NCBI GenBank assembly: GCA_039029395.1
Contig: JBCCGG010000061.1
Location: 1 to 30,772, forward strand
Direction: 5' to 3'
Length of the DNA: 30,772 bases
From: JBCCGG01 sp039029395
GTDB taxonomy: Bacteria; Pseudomonadota; Alphaproteobacteria; Kiloniellales; JAKSDN01
Shown: positions 24,768-30,772 of the stretch, one piece after another
How positions within the stretch are numbered: position 1 is the first letter of the stretch
How the letters are laid out: the number at the start of each line of letters is the position of its first letter
Notes under the pieces: generated by a model
What the model was told of the DNA's origin: nothing
What the model saw: the letters and a program-made list of their open reading frames with translations, nothing else
The model's database searches: none
Made by a program: the position numbers and the translations under genes

Positions 24768-25421
24768 TCAGCGCGGATCGTCCGGCCCGGCGAAGTGCCA
24801 CTTGGGCGGACTGACGGTCTCGGTGAAGTTGGCGAACATGAGGTTGAAGCTCAGGCTGACACGCTCCTCGTCGCTGCCGTTTGGCGGCACCGAGTGGCTC
24901 AGATAAGCCGGGAAGAGGATCAGGGTGCCGGGCCGGATCGTCACGGTCGCGCGCCTGGAGTTGTAGGCGTTGGGCGCGTCGTAGCGCGGCATGATGATGT
25001 TGGTCTGGGGCCGCGGATCGTGAAACACGATCGCGTCCGCGCCCGGCCCGGCGCGCAGATAGTAGACGCCGCTTAGAAAGTTGTTGGGGTGCGTGTGGGC
25101 GTCGTGCGGCACGCCGCCGGGCGGCTGAAGGTTGAACCAACAGCCGGTAACTTGGACCTCGCCCGGCTTGGCGGAAAGCGAGTCTAGGGCGATCGCGGCC
25201 GCCGCCTTGGCAACGTCGCAAAAGGGGCCGAGCAGAGGATCGCTCTGCAGGTCGTTGCGCGATTGCCAGTGGCCGCCAGGCTTGTAGCTCTCGGCGGCCT
25301 GGCGCTCGCGCTCCAATAAGCCGATCAGCGCCTGGTCGAGACGCGCCCGATCGGCCTCCTCCAGCATCTGAATCCAGACCGGCACGGGAAAGACGTTGGC
25401 AATCGTCGAGTCCTTGAACAT
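24768..25421 (-). CDS. TIGR02466-family protein, putative 2OG-Fe(II) oxygenase
   Basis: This 217-residue protein has the TIGR02466 pattern: an N-terminal FPVPVW strand, then WFNLQPPGGVPHDAHTHPNN with FLSGVYYL, then FHDPRP, and a last strand TLILFPAYLSHSVPPN. The His and Asp in the first block and the His in LSHSV are the likely Fe(II) ligands of a double-stranded beta-helix, and Arg in ERVSLSFN may bind 2-oxoglutarate. The substrate is unknown for the family. I chose ATG 25421, at the usual N-terminus; GTG 25436 is an alternative. It follows the HTH/binding-protein regulator by 32 bp on the same strand, so both are in one operon with the small membrane peptide. Confidence 0.82.
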   Translation of the reverse strand: MFKDSTIANVFPVPVWIQMLEEADRARLDQALIGLLERERQAAESYKPGGHWQSRNDLQSDPLLGPFCDVAKAAAAIALDSLSAKPGEVQVTGCWFNLQPPGGVPHDAHTHPNNFLSGVYYLRAGPGADAIVFHDPRPQTNIIMPRYDAPNAYNSRRATVTIRPGTLILFPAYLSHSVPPNGSDEERVSLSFNLMFANFTETVSPPKWHFAGPDDPR

Positions 25422-25453
25422 GGGCCCCTGTCTCACCCGCCCGGCCTAAGAGG

Positions 25454-26335
25454 TCAAGGTCCGTTGAAGCGCACCCGCCCGAGCCCGGCGATGTCGTAGC
25501 CGCCCATGGCCGCGGCGCGCGCCCGAAATGCCTCTGAGCGCGCGAAGCCAAAGAGCATCTGAAGCGGCGCTTCAAAGTACGGGCGGCGGCGGGTCACAAG
25601 ATCGAAGCGCTCGCGCATCAGGGGCATGAAATCGAGCCGCCGGGCGCGCGCCGCCGCCTCGACCGCGAGGCCGGCGTCGGCCCGGCCCTCGAGCACCGCT
25701 TGCGCCAGATCGCCCTCGCTGCGGGCGGTCTCGTCGGCCCAGGTAAGGTCGTCTAGGGCGAGACCCGCTTGTTCGAGCAGGTGAATCAGCAGCAGGTGAG
25801 AGCCGGCCGCGGCCTGACGGCCGATCATGCGCAGGCGCCCCTCGGCCAGGTCCGCGAACCCGCGCACACCGCGCGGGTTGTCGGCCGGCAAGACAAGGCC
25901 CTGGCGGCGCCAGGCCCATTCGAGCACCACGAGGCCGCGCTGGTCCAAGGTGGTCGCGAGGGCCGGCAGGTTGAACTCCTCGCGTTCGGGGTCATAGAGG
26001 TGCAAGCCGGCGAGCTGGGCCTCGCCCCGCTGGAAGCGCTCCAGGCCGTCCATGCTGCCGCCGGCCAGAAGCGCCAGGCCACAGCCCGATTCCCGTACCG
26101 CCCAGTCGAGCAGGGGATCGTGACTGCCGACCACAACCGCCGGCGGAGTCTCATGGAGCGGTCCCTCGCCGGCCGCGTTCTGGGCCAGCCAGAGGTCAAC
26201 CAGGCGGCGGGGAAAGAGCCACTTGCCGGTCACCCGGGTGCAGGGGATCGCCTGCTGGCGCACCAGCTCGTAAACCCGGCGCTCCTTGATCCGAAGGTGC
26301 TCGGCGACCTCCTTGGTGGTCATAAAGTCATGCAT
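25454..26335 (-). CDS. Transcriptional regulator: excisionase-type HTH fused to a substrate-binding (PBP-like) domain
   Basis: This 293-residue protein has a MerR/excisionase-type HTH at residues about 1-52 (FMTTKEVAEHLRIKERRVYELVRQQAIP, then TGKWLFPRRLVDLWL). A periplasmic-binding-protein-like domain follows at about 65-285 (VVVGSHDPLLDWAVRESG, GSMDGLERFQRGEAQLAGLHLYD, GRADAGLAVEAAARARRLDF). Relatives are described as molybdate/tungstate or small-molecule responsive regulators (COG1910-like). There is no signal peptide, so it senses a cytoplasmic ligand. There is no visible ribosome binding site at ATG 26335; instead a 9-bp hairpin occupies that place. ATG 26323 is a possible start. It lies between the 24-residue membrane peptide and the TIGR02466 gene. 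Confidence 0.82.
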   Translation of the reverse strand: MHDFMTTKEVAEHLRIKERRVYELVRQQAIPCTRVTGKWLFPRRLVDLWLAQNAAGEGPLHETPPAVVVGSHDPLLDWAVRESGCGLALLAGGSMDGLERFQRGEAQLAGLHLYDPEREEFNLPALATTLDQRGLVVLEWAWRRQGLVLPADNPRGVRGFADLAEGRLRMIGRQAAAGSHLLLIHLLEQAGLALDDLTWADETARSEGDLAQAVLEGRADAGLAVEAAARARRLDFMPLMRERFDLVTRRRPYFEAPLQMLFGFARSEAFRARAAAMGGYDIAGLGRVRFNGP

Positions 26336-26337
26336 CG

Positions 26338-26360
26338 GCGCGAATCTAGCGGATTCGCGC
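26338..26360 (-). other. Hairpin directly before the regulator start codon
   Basis: Perfect 9-bp arms GCGCGAATC (26338-26346) and GATTCGCGC (26352-26360) enclose a 5-nt loop. In the minus-strand mRNA the hairpin ends 2 nt before AUG 26335 and begins 12 nt after the stop of the small membrane peptide. No U-run follows. It could limit or couple translation of the regulator. Confidence 0.6.
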
Positions 26361-26372
26361 GGGATCGACAGC

Positions 26373-26447
26373 TCAGAAGGTCAAATACTGAAAATTGGCG
26401 GCCAGGAAGGTGACGACGATGATGGACCAGCCGACGAACGTGCTCAT
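26373..26447 (-). CDS. Small membrane peptide, 24 residues, unrecognised
   Basis: An open frame too short for routine calling starts at ATG 26447 and stops at TGA 26373. The ribosome binding site is good: AGAAGGAAGAG ends 4 nt before ATG. The product begins MSTFVGW and continues with a hydrophobic helix (residues about 4-17, SIIVVTFLAA) and an aromatic C-terminus (NFQYLTF). This is a plausible single-pass inner-membrane peptide. It heads the operon with the HTH/binding-protein regulator (37 bp downstream) and the TIGR02466 protein, divergent from LysR. I do not recognise it; KdpF and CydX were compared from memory and do not match. Coding status rests on the ribosome binding site, hydrophobicity and position only. 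Confidence 0.6.
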   Translation of the reverse strand: MSTFVGWSIIVVTFLAANFQYLTF

Positions 26448-26498
26448 GGGTCTCTTCCTTCTGTGACGAGTGCGTTGGCGTTGAGTGAGACTTAGGCC

Positions 26499-26517
26499 TT
26501 GCCTTAAGTTAAGGCAA
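26499..26517. promoter_or_regulatory. Perfect 19-bp palindrome, operator candidate for LysR/membrane-peptide promoters
   Basis: TTGCCTTAA-G-TTAAGGCAA is a perfect 9-bp-arm dyad in the 115-bp intergenic region between the divergent LysR gene and the membrane-peptide operon. A second small palindrome ACTTATAAGT lies at 26531-26540, closer to the LysR start. Both lie in the AT-rich part expected to hold the promoters. Confidence 0.6.
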
Positions 26518-26562
26518 ACGATATAAATTTACTTATAAGTTCAATTTTTCTTATGATACCTC

Positions 26563-27441
26563 ATGAACCTTCGCCATCTTCGCAGCTTGGTCGCGATCGC
26601 CGAGAGCGAGTCTTTCTTGGCCGCCGCCGAGCGCTTGTTCGTCACGCCGGCGGCGGTCTCCATGCAGATGAAGACCCTGGAAGCGGAGCTTCAGGTGGCG
26701 CTGTTCGACCGCACGACCCGGCCGCCACGGCTCAATGCCCAGGGCCTGGCCTTGATCGACAAGGCGCGCGACGTGCTGGATAGTGCCGAGGCGTTCCGAG
26801 AGGCGGCCGGTGCGCTGGGCGAGCTGAGTGGGCGTCTGGTCATTGGCTCGATCTCCGGGGTGACGAGCGATCTTCTGCCCCAGGCGCTGGCCAATTTGCG
26901 CCGGCGCCACCCGCGTCTGGTGATCCGGCTCGAGGAAGGCCAGTCGGCGCCGCTCTCTCAGCGGGTGTTGCGCCGGGAATTGGACGCGGCGATCGTCACC
27001 CAGGGCCCCCTGCCCGAGCCGGCGCTGGCCAGCTTGCCGATCCTCAGCGAGCCTATGGTCGTGGTCACGGCCCAGGCGGCACCGGATGAAGACTGGCGCG
27101 CCGTGATCGCAAGCCAGCCCTTCCTGCGCATCAACCGGCAGAGCGGCATGGGCATCCTGATCGACCACACGATACGCGCCGCCGGCTTGGCGCCAGAGGA
27201 CGCCATGGAGCTGGATTCCAGCGAGACAATTCTTCAGATGGCCGCCGCCGGGCTGGGCGCCGGCGTGGTGCCCCTCGGGCGCGAGACCCAGGCCCATCAA
27301 GCTCACCTTGCCGTGCTGCCGTTCGGCGACCCGCCGGTAGAGCGCCGGGTCGTGCTCATCCAGCGCGCCAAGAGCCAGCGGGACCATCTGGCCGCCGTCC
27401 TGGTCGAGGAGTTGCAGGCCTTGGTGGCGGCAAGCACGTAA
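26563..27441 (+). CDS. LysR-family transcriptional regulator
   Basis: This 292-residue LysR protein has its HTH at residues about 1-60 (LRHLRSLVAIAESESFLAAAERLF, recognition helix VTPAAVSMQMKTLE) and an effector domain from about 90 (GRLVIGSISGVTSDLLPQALANL). Features such as AAAGLGAGVVPLGRE at about 225 are typical of the second subdomain. ATG 26563 matches the family start, although the preceding bases show no clear purine-rich site; an overlapping ATG at 26553 is out of frame. It is divergent from the membrane-peptide/regulator/oxygenase operon and the palindrome at 26499-26517 lies between them. Its target is therefore probably that operon. Confidence 0.92.
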   Translation: MNLRHLRSLVAIAESESFLAAAERLFVTPAAVSMQMKTLEAELQVALFDRTTRPPRLNAQGLALIDKARDVLDSAEAFREAAGALGELSGRLVIGSISGVTSDLLPQALANLRRRHPRLVIRLEEGQSAPLSQRVLRRELDAAIVTQGPLPEPALASLPILSEPMVVVTAQAAPDEDWRAVIASQPFLRINRQSGMGILIDHTIRAAGLAPEDAMELDSSETILQMAAAGLGAGVVPLGRETQAHQAHLAVLPFGDPPVERRVVLIQRAKSQRDHLAAVLVEELQALVAAST

Positions 27442-27476
27442 GAAACCTCTGATCGACCGCTCGGATCCCGACGGGA

Positions 27477-28424
27477 TCACCCGCCCGGTGACGGGCCTGC
27501 CATGGACTCCATGTCCCGGTCGTAACGCGCTTGCGACCGGGCCGCCTCGCCTTGAATCCAGTCGCGAAAAGCGACGATCCGTGGGCGCTCTTGCGCCCCT
27601 TCCGGACAAACCAGGTAGTAGGCCGAGTCGGCCGGGCAATGGACGTCGAACAGGCGCACCAGGCCGCCCGCGCTCAGGCCGCCGTCCACATGGGCGCTAC
27701 GGACCAGCGCCACACCCTGGCCCGCGATCGCCGCTTGCAGGGCCATGTTCGAGTTGGGAAAGCGCGGGCCATGGTCGAGGGGCAAATCCGGCACACCGGC
27801 GGCAGCAAGCCAGGCATCCCACATCTCGTCGCGCCGCAGCAGCAGGGGAAAGCGCGCAAGGTCGGCCGGACCTGCCGGCATGCCGAGGCGTTTGATCAGC
27901 TGCAGGCTGCAAACTGGGAAGACATGCTCACGCAGCAATCGACTGCTGTGCAAGCCGGGATAGACGCCACGGCCAAGCCGGACCCCCAAGTCCACATCCT
28001 CGGCCGCGAAATCGACCAAACGCTCTTTGGTCGAGATCCAGACATCGATCTCTGGGTGGCGCTCGCGGAAATCGCTGAGCCGTGGCACCAGCCAGGTCAA
28101 GGCGAAGGATTCCAGGGTGCTGATCTTGAGGGCGCCCTTCGCGTCCTCGACGCGCAAGCTCTCCAGGGTCGCCGACAGCCGCGCGAAGAAATCTCGGGCA
28201 ACCGGCGCCAGGGCCGCGCCGTTTTTGGTCGCAGCAAGGGGCCGCGCGTCTCGTGAGAAGAGCTCGAAGCCCCAAAGCGCCTCCAGATGGCGAATCTGAT
28301 GGCTGATCGCGCTCTGGGTGACGTTCAGCTCGGTCGCGGCGCGGGTAAAGCTGCCATGTCGGGCAGCGGCTTCAAGCGCGCGCAGCGCCGCAAGCGGTGG
28401 GAGATGATCGGCCATGAATAACAT
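27477..28424 (-). CDS. LysR-family regulator, GcvA-type
   Basis: This 315-residue protein is of the GcvA/AmpR subgroup: PPLAALRALEAAARHGSFTRAATELNVTQSAISHQIRHLE is the diagnostic HTH sequence (kept as one residue range, about 8-47), and the effector domain has LTWLVPRLSDFRERHPEIDV and VDLGVRLGRG. GcvA-type proteins regulate glycine cleavage, beta-lactamase or diverse catabolic genes. ATG 28424 has GAGG 8 nt upstream; ATG 28415 is an alternative. Both lie inside a 36-bp dyad (28413-28448), so autoregulation at the start codon is likely. Its usual divergent target is not evident; only a possible broken reading frame lies to the right. Confidence 0.9.
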   Translation of the reverse strand: MLFMADHLPPLAALRALEAAARHGSFTRAATELNVTQSAISHQIRHLEALWGFELFSRDARPLAATKNGAALAPVARDFFARLSATLESLRVEDAKGALKISTLESFALTWLVPRLSDFRERHPEIDVWISTKERLVDFAAEDVDLGVRLGRGVYPGLHSSRLLREHVFPVCSLQLIKRLGMPAGPADLARFPLLLRRDEMWDAWLAAAGVPDLPLDHGPRFPNSNMALQAAIAGQGVALVRSAHVDGGLSAGGLVRLFDVHCPADSAYYLVCPEGAQERPRIVAFRDWIQGEAARSQARYDRDMESMAGPSPGG

Positions 28425-28448
28425 GAATGATACCTCATGTTGTTCATG
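28413..28448. promoter_or_regulatory. 36-bp dyad covering the start codons of the GcvA-type gene
   Basis: Arms CATGAATAACATGA (28413-28426) and TCATGTTGTTCATG (28435-28448) match as inverted repeats at 13 of 14 positions around an 8-bp spacer. Each arm also contains a CATG-N5-CATG pair, the two pairs being 23 bp apart. Both possible ATG codons of the LysR gene (28424 and 28415) lie inside the left arm. Confidence 0.6.
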
Positions 28449-28862
28449 ATGACAATTCTTTTGAATTCCCTTGAAAACCTCGCGAAATTATCGACCAGCA
28501 CATGAGTGTTTTTCACGGAAACCGCACTCTGTTGGGAGCCGAGATGGCCATCGATCCGCGGGTCGGGCAGCGTATCATTCGGGACCGCTGGGGCGAGCCG
28601 ATCGCGCCATTGCCGCCCAAGCCGAATTGCGCGAAATCCAGGGGTTGGCTTGCCCGCTTGCATCAGCGCATTTTGTGCTCATTGCAGATTGGGCAACGCC
28701 AGTAACCCACAGACTAGAGTCGAGTGATCGAAGCGCTCCATCAACCTCATTCGAGGACGTAGGCCCTTGGCGCATCGGGTTCACGCAGGCTCTATCCCTC
28801 CCTGAACGCAGAACGTAGTCAAAGAAGTTGACAGGCTTGTGTTTTTAAATAACTATCTTGTT
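28449..28862. other. 414-bp gap with a possible decayed gene
   Basis: No intact gene is supported. A plus-strand frame from ATG 28502 reads RVGQRIIRDRWGEPIAPLPP and then turns uninformative. The +2 frame from the same place continues protein-like (AELREIQGLACPLASAHFVLIADW). This suggests one frameshift near 28615 in a former gene, but no family is recognised. The last 40 bp hold a promoter candidate for the ArsR gene. Confidence 0.35.
28828..28856 (+). promoter_or_regulatory. Promoter candidate for the ArsR-SRPBCC operon
   Basis: TTGACA (28828-28833) and AACTAT (28851-28856) are separated by 17 bp. Transcription would begin near 28863, exactly at the ATG that I favour for the ArsR gene, implying a leaderless mRNA. 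The -10 match is only 3/6. Confidence 0.35.
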
Positions 28863-29234
28863 ATGGAACAATTTGGTTATACACAAAGCGAAGCTAGCCT
28901 AGACGCCGTTTTCGCGGCGCTGGCCGATCCGACCCGGCGGGCGATCCTGACTCGGCTGGCCGAGGGCGAGGCCTCGGTCAACGAGATCGCCGCGCCCTTT
29001 GCGATCAGCCAGCCGGCGGTCTCGCGGCACCTGAAGGTGCTGGAGCGGGCCGGCCTGATCGAGCGCGAGGTCGACGAGCAACGGCGCCCGGCGCGCCTCA
29101 AAGCACAGAAGATGGCGGCGGCGGTCGACTGGTTGACCGAGTTCAAAGCCTTTTGGGATGTCAGCTTCGATCAGCTCGACGACGTCCTGACCTCCCTGAA
29201 ACGAGCCAAGGAAAGCGATAAGGACCATGAGTGA
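28863..29234 (+). CDS. ArsR-family transcriptional regulator
   Basis: This 123-residue winged-HTH regulator contains the ArsR/SmtB core AALADPTRRAILTRLAEGEASVNEIAAPF, kept by position at about residues 17-45, and the recognition helix ISQPAVSRHLKVLERAGL. There is no CxC metal site, so it is likely one of the metal-independent members paired with SRPBCC proteins. The coding region continues in frame back to GTG 28839. I favour ATG 28863 because the family core starts about 15 residues later, and no ribosome binding site is visible before it. Its last 8 bp overlap the start of the SRPBCC gene, a common two-gene arrangement whose target is usually the operon itself. Confidence 0.9.
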   Translation: MEQFGYTQSEASLDAVFAALADPTRRAILTRLAEGEASVNEIAAPFAISQPAVSRHLKVLERAGLIEREVDEQRRPARLKAQKMAAAVDWLTEFKAFWDVSFDQLDDVLTSLKRAKESDKDHE

Positions 29235-29730
29235 CCTGCCCCAGTACGAGATCGACCGCTTGTTCGACGCGCCGCGCGAAATGGTTTGGCGTGCCTGGAC
29301 CGATCCGGAGCTGCTGGCCCGCTGGTACGGCCCTGGCGTCGAGACGATCATCCACAAGTTCGATCTGAAGCCCGGCGGGCTGTGGCTCAATGAGATGAAG
29401 TGGGGCGAGAAATCCGATCGCAGCAAGATGGCGTTCCAGGAGGTGGTGCCGTTGGAAAAGCTGGTCTGGCACCATTCCTCCACGGACGCCGACTGGAACG
29501 TCATATCCAACCCCATGATGGCGGGCTGGCCGCGCGTGCTTCTGGCGACCGTGACCTTCGAGGACCACGGCGCCCAAACCAAAGTGCGCTTGACCATGGT
29601 GCCGCTTGACGCCAGCGAAACCGAGGTCGCCCGCTTCGCCGAAGCCATGGCCGGTATGGACAAGGGTTGGGGCAGCGGATTTGCCATACAAGAAGAGATC
29701 TTTGCCGAGCTGCAAGCGCAAAGCGCCTAG
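29227..29730 (+). CDS. SRPBCC-domain (AHSA1/START-like) protein
   Basis: This 167-residue protein has the Activator-of-Hsp90-homologue-1-like fold: an N-terminal IDRLFDAPREMVWRAWTDPELLARWYGP, kept by position at about residues 9-36, then KPGGLWLNEMKWG and a terminal helix. Such proteins have a deep hydrophobic cavity and usually bind a small ligand; a catalytic role is not shown. It overlaps the ArsR gene by 8 bp, and the ArsR-SRPBCC pair is a widespread operon type, so the pair may respond to a hydrophobic compound or metal stress. The start at ATG 29227 is preceded by AAGGACC, a modest ribosome site. Physiological role unknown. Confidence 0.9.
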   Translation: MSDLPQYEIDRLFDAPREMVWRAWTDPELLARWYGPGVETIIHKFDLKPGGLWLNEMKWGEKSDRSKMAFQEVVPLEKLVWHHSSTDADWNVISNPMMAGWPRVLLATVTFEDHGAQTKVRLTMVPLDASETEVARFAEAMAGMDKGWGSGFAIQEEIFAELQAQSA

Positions 29731-29776
29731 GCGTCGGGCGACCCAAGGCCTTGGGTGAGTTGGATTTGGCGCGGCA

Positions 29777-30607
29777 ATGGATCCTGGAATAGCGACCGGC
29801 GATTGGCTCTTGCTGGCCGGCGTCCTGCTCGCCACCGGCTTGGCGACGGGACTGGTCTCGGGCCTGCTGGGTATCGGCGGCGGCGGGATCATGGTCCCGG
29901 TGCTGTTCGAGGTGTTCCGCTCCATCGGGGTCGATCCGGCGATCTGTATCCACTTGGCGGTCGGCACCTCGCTCAGCGTGATCATCCCTACGTCGCTGCG
30001 CTCTTACCTGTCGCACCGGGCCAAAGGCGCGGTCGACGGGACCTTGCTGCGCGCCATGGCAGTGCCGGTCATCCTGGGCGTCGGGCTCGGTGTCTTGCTG
30101 GCACGCTTTTCGGACGACACGCTTCTAAAGGCGGTGTGGGCCGCCTGCGGCGCGCTGATGGCGGCCAAGCTGTTCTTCGGCCGAGAAAGCTGGCGCCTCG
30201 GCGCGGCCATCCCGGGCAACCCCGGCCGGGCCCTCTATGGCACCTTCGTGGGCCTGGTCTCGACCTTGATGAGCATCGGCGGCGGCGCCTTTATCACCGC
30301 CTTTATGACCCTCTACGGCCGGCCGATCCATCAGGCGATCGCGACCGCGTCGGGCTTCGGGCCGATCATCGCCGTGCCCGGCGCGCTCGGCTTCGCCTGG
30401 GCCGGCTGGCACGTCGCGGGGCTTCCGCCTGGATCGCTCGGCTACGTCAACCTGGTGGGCACCGCGATGATCGTCCCGGCTAGCGTGCTCGCCGCGCCGC
30501 TCGGCGTGCGCATCGCCCACGGCATCTCCCGGCGCAAGCTGGAGCTCGCCTTCGCCACCTTCCTCACCCTGGTCGCCCTGCGCTTCTTCTATAGCCTCTT
30601 GGCCTAG
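29777..30607 (+). CDS. TSUP family sulfite/organosulfonate exporter (TauE/SafE)
   Basis: This 276-residue inner-membrane transporter has about eight predicted hydrophobic segments. The diagnostic TSUP repeat is present twice: ATGLVSGLLGIGGGGIMVPVL (by position, residues about 23-43) and GTFVGLVSTLMSIGGGAFITAFM near residue 160. The family exports sulfite, sulfoacetate or related anions. It begins 46 bp after the SRPBCC gene and may be transcribed with it, although the gap holds no obvious promoter. Its natural C-terminus (RFFYSLLA) is complete. It converges on the transposase fragment with 19 bp between the stop codons. Substrate not determinable. Confidence 0.92.
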   Translation: MDPGIATGDWLLLAGVLLATGLATGLVSGLLGIGGGGIMVPVLFEVFRSIGVDPAICIHLAVGTSLSVIIPTSLRSYLSHRAKGAVDGTLLRAMAVPVILGVGLGVLLARFSDDTLLKAVWAACGALMAAKLFFGRESWRLGAAIPGNPGRALYGTFVGLVSTLMSIGGGAFITAFMTLYGRPIHQAIATASGFGPIIAVPGALGFAWAGWHVAGLPPGSLGYVNLVGTAMIVPASVLAAPLGVRIAHGISRRKLELAFATFLTLVALRFFYSLLA

Positions 30608-30626
30608 CGCCGGATCGGAAAAATGT

Positions 30627-30772
30627 CTAGCCTAGAGCGGAATCGTACCAGTCTGTATCGTATCCGGCAGCGGCGAAGTGGTTTTGGCATTCCTGTGGTG
30701 TGAATTCTGTGATGATCTCTCCGATTGTGTTCCATAGGGCCTCGACGGTTCGAGCGGCGGCCTTGCGGAGCA
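30627..30772 (-). CDS. IS630-family transposase, C-terminal fragment (5' beyond window)
   Basis: The minus strand is open from the window edge to TAG at 30627-30629, encoding 47 residues: RKAAARTVEALWNTIG near the edge, then FTPQECQNHFAAAGYD and a short tail. This is the C-terminal signature of IS630/Tc1-mariner-type DDE transposases in alphaproteobacteria. The GC content drops to about 53%. The element's terminal repeat and the TA target duplication are not identifiable with one end visible. Insertion was immediately downstream of the TSUP gene, which it did not disrupt. Confidence 0.8.
   Translation of the reverse strand, partial: LRKAAARTVEALWNTIGEIITEFTPQECQNHFAAAGYDTDWYDSALG

Noticed and set aside
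24601..25575. Minus-strand open frame of 324 codons in another frame
   Set aside because: Arginine- and serine-rich shadow of the TIGR02466 and regulator genes.
26551..27639. Minus-strand open frame of 362 codons
   Set aside because: Antisense shadow of the LysR gene at 26563-27441; composition is that of a shadow frame in high-GC DNA.
1..30772. CRISPR arrays, tRNA or rRNA genes, phage or conjugation genes
   Set aside because: No regularly spaced direct repeats, cloverleaf-like segments or structural gene families were seen on either strand.

Overview
The window is high-GC DNA from an alphaproteobacterium. A free-living member of the Rhodospirillales/Kiloniellales type is my best guess, from codon use, Tat- and Sec-exported family 5 solute-binding proteins, the DegP/Do protease, cytochrome P460, TIGR02466 and class III cyclase families. 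No rRNA, tRNA, CRISPR or phage genes were seen. It reads as accessory chromosome: about 28 genes in short transcription units. Nine of them are DNA-binding regulators (four LysR, one each of SARP/BTAD, RpiR, SufR-like, ArsR and excisionase-HTH plus binding-protein domain), most divergent from a small target unit.

Layout: 1-1425 holds the end of a peptide-type solute-binding protein and an M20 carbamoylase/ureidohydrolase. 1506-2972 is a DegP/HtrA protease. 2980-6569 is a covalent-flavin oxidase divergent from a SARP-TolB/FlgO-TPR regulator. 6922-10215 is a SAM-cyclase-AAA-TPR signalling protein of visibly lower GC. 10471-13253 is an alpha/beta hydrolase and LLM flavin monooxygenase unit with a divergent LysR gene. 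13406-14878 is a lone lower-GC PLP decarboxylase. 15292-18895 is a second solute-binding protein (paralogue of the one at the left edge) divergent from an RpiR regulator-nitrilase operon. 19192-20446 is a five-cysteine SufR-like regulator divergent from cytochrome P460. 20521-20994 is a cupin followed by the stump of a short-chain dehydrogenase. 21173-23038 is a third solute-binding protein. 23039-24673 is an atypical SDR divergent from LysR. 24768-26447 is a unit of a 24-residue membrane peptide, an HTH/binding-protein regulator and a TIGR02466 2OG-Fe(II) oxygenase-like protein, divergent from LysR. 27477-28424 is a GcvA-type LysR gene. 28863-30607 is an ArsR-SRPBCC pair and a TSUP exporter. 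The right edge enters an IS630-type transposase.

How genes work together: two paralogous binding proteins, each next to a different C-N hydrolase (M20 carbamoylase; nitrilase), suggest a duplicated 'import then hydrolyse' theme for amides or ureido compounds. The most notable unexplained signals are: 11-12 bp spaced direct repeats in front of the SARP gene, set 8 nt from a candidate -10 as known SARPs require; the unannotated 24-residue membrane peptide heading the regulator/oxygenase operon, with a hairpin where the regulator's ribosome binding site should be; a cluster of three perfect dyads at 19012-19080 between convergent genes; a 36-bp dyad lying on the start codon of the GcvA-like gene; and the P460/cysteine-regulator pair. 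I did not find a clearly new multi-gene system; these are leads.
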